From NCBI GenBank assembly GCA_029262715.1, contig JAJCYX010000444.1, positions 1 through 9,675 on the forward strand: a stretch of 9,675 nt of DNA, in the 5' to 3' direction. The DNA comes from Chloroflexota bacterium. Its GTDB lineage: Bacteria > Chloroflexota > Dehalococcoidia > Lucifugimonadales > Lucifugimonadaceae. Each line of letters starts with the position of its first letter. Positions within the stretch are counted from its first letter, which is position 1. The notes under the pieces were generated by a model that made no database searches, was not told the origin of the DNA, and saw only the letters and a program-made list of their open reading frames with translations. Of this stretch, positions 5,585 through 9,675 are shown in pieces. The position numbers were made by a program, and so were the translations under genes.

Positions 5585-7162
5585 TTGCAGAGAGATTCAC
5601 TGCAAGTTCTCCTCGAAGAGACCGATAAGTTTCTCGTAACCGTTGAAGTTGAGACTTCGCGCGGACTTGCGATGGAAGAAGCAGCGCTGAAAGAGTCTGA
5701 TTTTGCAAAGCGGCTCTCAGAATTCGAAGGCGTAGATGTCGTTGCGCTGACGGACAATCCGGGCGGCAATCCGCATATTCGCCCGGAGGTTCTTGGCCAG
5801 GACCTTCTCTACCGCGGCAGAGAAGTGATCATCAACGTCTCGTGCAAGGACTACAACAGGAACGGTGTCGAAAGCCGGTTGTGGGCGCTTGGGAGCACCG
5901 GGTTTAGAAATATCCTAGCGCTGTCCGGAGACTATCCGATCGGCGGGTATTCGGGTCAAGCGCAGCCTGTGTTCGATACCGATTCGGCCGGTCTGCTGAA
6001 AATGATTTCCGACATGAACTCGGGTATGCCCGTCAAGGCCTGGCGTTCCGTGGGGCGTGACGCACGCCTTTCGAGCACCGATTTTTATCCTGGATCTGCA
6101 GTTAATCCTTTCAAGCTCGTCGAAGGCGAGCTGATGACGCAGTACTTCAAGCTGGAGCTCAAGGTCCGTACAGGGGCTAAATGGGCCGTAACTCAGATCG
6201 GCTATGACTCTCGAAAACTAGATGAGTTGATTCGGTATGCACGCCTCAGCAACCTGAACATTCCACTGATCGGCTCGGTATTCATACTTACCGGTCCAGC
6301 AGCAGGCTTCTTCAACCGCTGGGGCATCCCCGGCGTTGCTGTAAACGACCAGCTTCTCACCGTCGCCCGAAAACAGGCGGAGGGAAAAGACCGTGGTCGA
6401 GCGTTCTTCACCGAGTTGGCGGCTAAACAGATTGCAATTCTGAAAGGCCTTGGGTATCGAGGGGTGTATCTATCCGGTCGTCCTCGTCTTTCCCGACTTG
6501 AGAAGGTGTTCGAGATCGAAAGATCTTTCAGCAAGGACGATTGGAAGCAGTTTGCGGTCGATCTGAACTTCGCCCAGCCCGACGAGTTCTACTACCTTGA
6601 AGAAGGCGAAAACCGTGGTCTAAGCTCAGACGAAGTGAACCCTGAGTATCTGAAATCTCGAGAATTCGGCCCTCGGAGAAAAAAGAGGATTGGGCTTCCC
6701 GTTACATTCCGAACTGGAAAGTTCGTGCATGATCACCTGTTTGATCGCAACTCAAAAGGCTTCAAGTTAGGGCGAGGGCTGTACAGCAGCCTTGAAAAGT
6801 CCGGCAAGCTGACAGGGATTGCACATACGCTAGAGCAGCTCGCTAAGGAGCCGATCTACTCTTGCCGAGATTGTGGAGACTGCTCGCTTCCCGATATCGC
6901 ATATCTCTGCCCGGAGTCTCAGTGTGTCAAGAATCAGCGGAACGGCCCGTGTGGCGGCACAAAAGCGGGTTACTGCGAAGTGCTGGACAAGCAGTGTATC
7001 TGGCTGCGTGCATATGACCGGTTGAAGCCGCTAGGGCAGGAGCGGACGATGCTTCAACGGCCAATCATCTTCAAAGACGCGGCACTACGTGGAACATCGG
7101 CATGGGGCAATACCTTCCTGAGCCGAGATCATCATGCGAAGCTACAGAGTGAAGAGGACTGA
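5585..7162 (+). CDS. Methylenetetrahydrofolate reductase fused to Cys-rich MTHFR_C domain
   Basis: This is a 525-residue protein with two parts. Residues about 17-310 match the MetF TIM-barrel flavoprotein that reduces 5,10-methylene-THF to 5-methyl-THF. The matching motifs are FLVTVEVETSRG (17-27), VVALTDNPGGNPH, CKDYNRNG (87-94) followed by GFRNILALSGDYP (106-118, family L-x-G-D), KVRTGAKWAVTQIGYD (193-208, family AGA-x-x-x-TQ-x-x-D) and IPLIGSVFILTG. Residues about 395-485 match MTHFR_C (MetV-like, zinc- or FeS-type), with eight cysteines: C427, C430, C433, C442, C447, C456 (in PCGG), C464 and C471. MetF is usually about 300 residues; in acetogens MetV is often a separate partner, whereas here the two are joined. 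The start is TTG at 5585: no ATG or GTG lies between it and the in-frame stop at 5507, and the next ATG (codon 30) would cut off strand one. The electron donor is not evident. The methyltransferase gene follows 148 bp downstream. Confidence 0.92.
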   Translation: MQRDSLQVLLEETDKFLVTVEVETSRGLAMEEAALKESDFAKRLSEFEGVDVVALTDNPGGNPHIRPEVLGQDLLYRGREVIINVSCKDYNRNGVESRLWALGSTGFRNILALSGDYPIGGYSGQAQPVFDTDSAGLLKMISDMNSGMPVKAWRSVGRDARLSSTDFYPGSAVNPFKLVEGELMTQYFKLELKVRTGAKWAVTQIGYDSRKLDELIRYARLSNLNIPLIGSVFILTGPAAGFFNRWGIPGVAVNDQLLTVARKQAEGKDRGRAFFTELAAKQIAILKGLGYRGVYLSGRPRLSRLEKVFEIERSFSKDDWKQFAVDLNFAQPDEFYYLEEGENRGLSSDEVNPEYLKSREFGPRRKKRIGLPVTFRTGKFVHDHLFDRNSKGFKLGRGLYSSLEKSGKLTGIAHTLEQLAKEPIYSCRDCGDCSLPDIAYLCPESQCVKNQRNGPCGGTKAGYCEVLDKQCIWLRAYDRLKPLGQERTMLQRPIIFKDAALRGTSAWGNTFLSRDHHAKLQSEED

Positions 7163-7310
7163 GTGAACATGCGACCTGTGTCTCACATTAGTCCGACCCT
7201 TGATCGGGTGTGCCATTCGCCAAATCAGTATGTTTGTTACTCTCGGACACTCAGACAACGCGCACACTAGCGTCCCAATGTCACGTTAATCAGCAAATCG
7301 GAAAAATCAG

Positions 7311-8351
7311 ATGAGTAGCGTAGTAAGTTCAGCCCAGGATTTCGTCACCATTGGCGAAAATATCCACACGACGCGGGTAGTGAAGCTCGGTGGTGTGTTC
7401 TACCAGAAGCTCGATGATGGCGTAGATGCCATCAAGTATCGAAATGCCGATAAAGAGCCGCGCCTGATGAGAGTTCCAGAGCATTTCACGAAGACCCAGC
7501 CATATGAGCAAGGGCAACTCAAGCACTTCATGATCGCCATCTGGAAGGGCATGAACGAGGATGGAGATGAAGCGGCGACTGGCGTCGACTACATCGACAA
7601 AGAGGTCCATCACCAGATTGGTGCAGGTGCTGCGTACCTTGACCTCAACGTCGACGAATTCTCGTACCGGATGCCCGAGCAGATTGCAGCCATGAAGTGG
7701 TTGGTTCAGAAAGTACAGAGCATTTCTTCTGTTCCGCCAAGCATCGACTCGTCTAAGGCGGAGATCATCGAGGCCGGTTTTGAGGCCTATGACGGCTCCG
7801 CTGGACGTCCAATGCTCAACTCGGTAGCGCTAGAGCGAATTGAGGCGCTCGATCTGGTGTTGGAGCACGACGCACGAGTGGTTGTTACCGCAGCCAAAGA
7901 AGATGGCATGCCTGAAGATGAGCACCAGCGCCTCGAGAACGTTGCGCGAATCATCGAAGCAGCGCTTGCGAAGGGAATCGCCACGAGCGACATTTATGTT
8001 GATCCGCTCTTCTTCCCAATTGCTGTGTCTGGAACGTACGGACCGCACGGACTGAACGCAATTCAGATGATCCGTGAGGAGTACGGGCCGGAGATTCATA
8101 TTACGGGGGGGATGAGCAACGTCTCGTTCGGATTGCCGAAGCGGAAACTCGTGAACGAGGTCTTTTTGCGGCTGGCGATCGACCACGGCGCAGATAGTGG
8201 CATCATCGACCCACTTCATCTCGATATCGACAAGATACTGGCGATGGACATGGACTCGAAGCCGGTCCAGTTCGCAACTGAGATGCTGATGGGTAACGAC
8301 GATTTCTGCATGAACTACATCGGAGCATTCAGAAACGGCGACCTCGACTAA
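7311..8351 (+). CDS. Pterin-binding methyl-THF methyltransferase, AcsE/MetH-like
   Basis: This 346-residue TIM-barrel protein belongs to the family that carries methyl groups between methyl-THF and a corrinoid protein (AcsE, MtrH, MetH pterin domain). Residues of the folate site are visible: IGENIHTT (14-21, family IGERIN), AYLDLNVDE (108-116), PSIDSS (143-148; D146 matches the AcsE Asp of the L-D-S block), MLNSV (168-172; N170), DIYVDPLFFP (227-236; D231) and GMSNVSFGLPKR (267-278; N270 matches the catalytic Asn). AcsE has about 262 residues; the extra length here is largely a roughly 55-residue insertion between the IGEN and DLN motifs (about 22-98) plus a longer C-terminus. No corrinoid-binding domain is present in the protein or elsewhere in the window. 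The ATG at 7311 is the first possible start after an in-frame TAA; its Shine-Dalgarno is weak. Location just after a MetF-type gene supports a role in methyl-THF use or formation. Confidence 0.87.
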   Translation: MSSVVSSAQDFVTIGENIHTTRVVKLGGVFYQKLDDGVDAIKYRNADKEPRLMRVPEHFTKTQPYEQGQLKHFMIAIWKGMNEDGDEAATGVDYIDKEVHHQIGAGAAYLDLNVDEFSYRMPEQIAAMKWLVQKVQSISSVPPSIDSSKAEIIEAGFEAYDGSAGRPMLNSVALERIEALDLVLEHDARVVVTAAKEDGMPEDEHQRLENVARIIEAALAKGIATSDIYVDPLFFPIAVSGTYGPHGLNAIQMIREEYGPEIHITGGMSNVSFGLPKRKLVNEVFLRLAIDHGADSGIIDPLHLDIDKILAMDMDSKPVQFATEMLMGNDDFCMNYIGAFRNGDLD

Positions 8352-8373
8352 TTCGATGGCAATTTCATCGAAT
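8351..8373 (+). terminator. Perfect 8-bp hairpin directly after the methyltransferase stop
   Basis: ATTCGATG (8351-8358) pairs perfectly with CATCGAAT (8366-8373) around a 7-base loop, and its first base is the last base of the TAA stop. Position suits a transcript end, but the stem is AT-rich and no T-run follows, so it is not a canonical intrinsic terminator. It could instead stabilise the mRNA 3' end. Confidence 0.4.
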
Positions 8374-8470
8374 CGCTGATTCACGGTCGTGACACTTATT
8401 CGAGCCTGGGTGCAGACTCGCGGGTAGTTGGGTGCAGGCAATGTGCCTATTTGCATTCGTGCACAGGCGT

Positions 8471-8476
8471 TACAAT
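8471..8476 (+). promoter_or_regulatory. Possible -10 box upstream of the BrkB-family gene
   Basis: TACAAT matches the sigma-70 -10 consensus at 5 of 6 positions and lies about 50 bp before the ATG at 8525. The -35 is poor: TTGCAT is only 14 bp upstream, and the hexamer at 17 bp (TATTTG) matches weakly. The rest of the 173-bp gap (8352-8524) holds the hairpin at 8351-8373 and two copies of GGGTGCAG (starting near 8409 and 8429), but no gene that I can see. Confidence 0.35.
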
Positions 8477-8524
8477 GGAACGTAGCGACGGGTACGCAGC
8501 AGTTAAGTAGCCCGATGCCGATAT

Positions 8525-9565
8525 ATGGGTATTTTGCTCAACAAGACACAGTCCGTCTGGCTGATAAAAGGCCCACTCTGGTTCATCAAGTTCGTTGCCA
8601 GTAACTTCAACGAGTTCCTGGACAAAAACGGGCCATACATGTCCGCGGCCATCGCGTTCTACGCGTTCTTCGCTCTATTCCCGCTCTCCCTTGCTCTCAT
8701 AGCGATCTTCTCCCTCTTTCTGGGGATCAGTGGATTTGAGGAGAGACTGATTGAGGGACTGGAAACCCAGATTCCCGTACTTGCCGAACAGTCAGATACA
8801 TTCCTGGCTGATTTCTTCGCAACTCTCCGCAATGACCGGCCGGTTACGAGTGCGGTCGCCATATTTGGACTGATCTTCGCATCGCGGGCCGTGTTCAGTT
8901 CGATCAGGAAGAGCGTCAACACGATCTGGGGCATCACTAAGCCAAGACCGTTCCTTACTGAACAGGCAATGGACTTCTTACTGCTTGTCGGCGCTGCGCT
9001 GTTGCTCATCGTTTCGTTCTCGATCACAACGATATTCGGCTTCTTCCAGGACGTCTCAACAATTGTCGCTCCAAACACCCCGGTCTCAGATGGTGCACTA
9101 TGGGCCCAGGTGACCAGGTTCAGCGCACCTATCCTGTCATTCATCGTGTTCCTCATCATCTATTGGTGGCTACCGAACACGAAACTCAGGTTCAAAGAAG
9201 TGTTTCCTACAGCTCTGCTTGGTGCTGCAGCGTTTGAGATATCAAAGGCCATATTTATCCTCTATTTGCAGAACGCCGCCGGTCTCGCAAACGGTATCTA
9301 CGGTGGTGTGAGCGCGATTATCGTTCTGATGGTGTTCGTCTATGTCTCTGCCATCATTCTGCTGGTTGGCGCACAGGTCACTTCCAGGTGGGCGTTTTAT
9401 CTTGCGAATAGAGAACAACAGAAACAGAACGAGGAGCTTTCGCTAAACCTGGCGAGAATTCGCTCAACTCCCTCTCTCCCTGGATTGCCACTTCCGATGC
9501 CGACTGGCGCGGCTGAAGAGGATGAGTTCCCAGATGGCGTGGACGGACCGACTTCCCGCCTGTAG
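8525..9565 (+). CDS. YihY/BrkB family inner-membrane protein
   Basis: This is a 346-residue polytopic membrane protein. A polar N-terminus of about 37 residues leads into the family signature MSAAIAFYAFFALFPLSLALIAIFSLFL (39-66, in two parts: AIAFYAFFALFPL and the helix end). Further membrane segments are at about 107-127, 149-174, 199-216, 226-248 and 259-285, giving six, the usual number. The last contains YGGVSAIIVLMVFVYVSAI (259-277), which corresponds to the strongly conserved G-x-x-x-A-x-I-V-L-L-x-W-x-Y block, followed by VGAQV. The C-terminal tail (about 290-346) is polar, proline-rich and acidic. Family members were once called ribonuclease BN in error; the function is not settled (a transport role has been proposed). 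The ATG at 8525 is the first start after an in-frame TAA at 8504; no clear Shine-Dalgarno is visible. It is probably a separate transcription unit. Confidence 0.93.
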   Translation: MGILLNKTQSVWLIKGPLWFIKFVASNFNEFLDKNGPYMSAAIAFYAFFALFPLSLALIAIFSLFLGISGFEERLIEGLETQIPVLAEQSDTFLADFFATLRNDRPVTSAVAIFGLIFASRAVFSSIRKSVNTIWGITKPRPFLTEQAMDFLLLVGAALLLIVSFSITTIFGFFQDVSTIVAPNTPVSDGALWAQVTRFSAPILSFIVFLIIYWWLPNTKLRFKEVFPTALLGAAAFEISKAIFILYLQNAAGLANGIYGGVSAIIVLMVFVYVSAIILLVGAQVTSRWAFYLANREQQKQNEELSLNLARIRSTPSLPGLPLPMPTGAAEEDEFPDGVDGPTSRL

Positions 9566-9675
9566 CCGATTCCCTTACCGGGGTGATCGCGCTTAATTGC
9601 GAGGCAGCCCGTACTCTTTGCGGTGACTAACCTCGCTGGTCATCTGGCATTCTGGCCAGTTCAATTGAGCTCAGT
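9566..9675. other. Non-coding right flank
   Basis: I recognise no gene in these 110 bp. Two weak structures are present: GCGAGG (9599-9604) against CCTCGC (9631-9636), with a 26-base loop, and CTGGC/GCCAG around 9643-9658. Neither has a T-run. The stretch probably separates the BrkB-family gene from the next gene outside the window. Confidence 0.3.

Noticed and set aside
7158..7200. GACT...AGTC and GTGA...TCAC pairings after the MTHFR stop as a terminator.
   Set aside because: Only two 4-bp stems with an unequal internal loop, and no T-run; chance pairing is likely. The 148-bp gap shows no other structure or convincing promoter.
7830..8456. Open frame of 208 codons on the minus strand opposite the methyltransferase.
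   Set aside because: Most of it is the complement of conserved folate-site motifs of the plus-strand gene; no domain or Shine-Dalgarno supports it.
9599..9636. GCGAGG/CCTCGC stem as a terminator for the BrkB-family gene.
   Set aside because: The 26-base loop is too long and there is no T-run, so it does not fit an intrinsic terminator.
9659..9675. GAGCTCAGT at the right edge resembles the D-arm start of a tRNA (GCTCAGT).
   Set aside because: The two bases before GCTC are GA in place of the usual TA or TG, so position 8 is not T, and the preceding seven bases (CAATT region) make an unlikely acceptor stem. The rest lies outside the window, so it cannot be tested.
1..9675. CRISPR arrays, insertion sequences, phage genes, toxin-antitoxin pairs or defence genes.
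   Set aside because: No regularly spaced repeats, transposase or integrase motifs, or small toxin-like gene pairs are visible. All large frames match housekeeping or transport families.

Overview
The window looks like chromosomal backbone of a free-living bacterium, with a moderate GC content (near 50-55% by eye). The gene content suggests a Chloroflexota lineage, possibly of the SAR202/Dehalococcoidia type: a TrkH/KtrB channel with several separate RCK-domain subunits, a methylenetetrahydrofolate reductase fused to a Cys-rich MTHFR_C domain, and a neighbouring AcsE-like pterin-binding methyltransferase. That placement is inference from family memory, not from a database search. I see no phage, transposon, CRISPR, rRNA or convincing tRNA sequence.

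Layout. (1) 26-672, plus strand: two small single-pass membrane proteins, one DUF948-like and one YtxH family, probably co-transcribed. (2) 696-5410, minus strand: a compact six-gene run read right to left. The order is TrkH/KtrB potassium channel, full-length KtrA/TrkA-type RCK regulator, universal stress protein, an RCK_N-only TrkA-like protein, a second RCK_N+RCK_C protein, and prephenate dehydratase. Spacings shrink from about 55 bp to 1-4 bp along the run, and ribosome binding sites for the last genes lie inside the preceding genes, so a single transcript is likely. (3) 5411-5584: a divergent intergenic region with two small inverted repeats. (4) 5585-8351, plus strand: the MetF-MTHFR_C fusion and an AcsE/MetH-type methyl-THF methyltransferase, apparently a one-carbon (folate methyl group) module. 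A short perfect hairpin follows directly after the second stop codon. (5) 8525-9565, plus strand: a YihY/BrkB-family multi-pass membrane protein with a good -10-like box upstream. (6) 9566-9675: no gene recognised.

How the genes work together. The minus-strand cluster encodes a K+ uptake channel together with three nucleotide-sensing RCK proteins and a USP, so it probably couples K+ transport to nucleotide or energy state. Prephenate dehydratase (phenylalanine synthesis) rides at the end of the transcript with no obvious biochemical link. The plus-strand pair would make methyl-THF from methylene-THF and move the methyl group to, or from, a corrinoid or thiol partner that is not encoded here. 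Nothing here is a clearly new system. The most unusual points are the split and trimmed TrkA arrangement, the fused reductase next to an enlarged AcsE-like enzyme, and several TTG starts.
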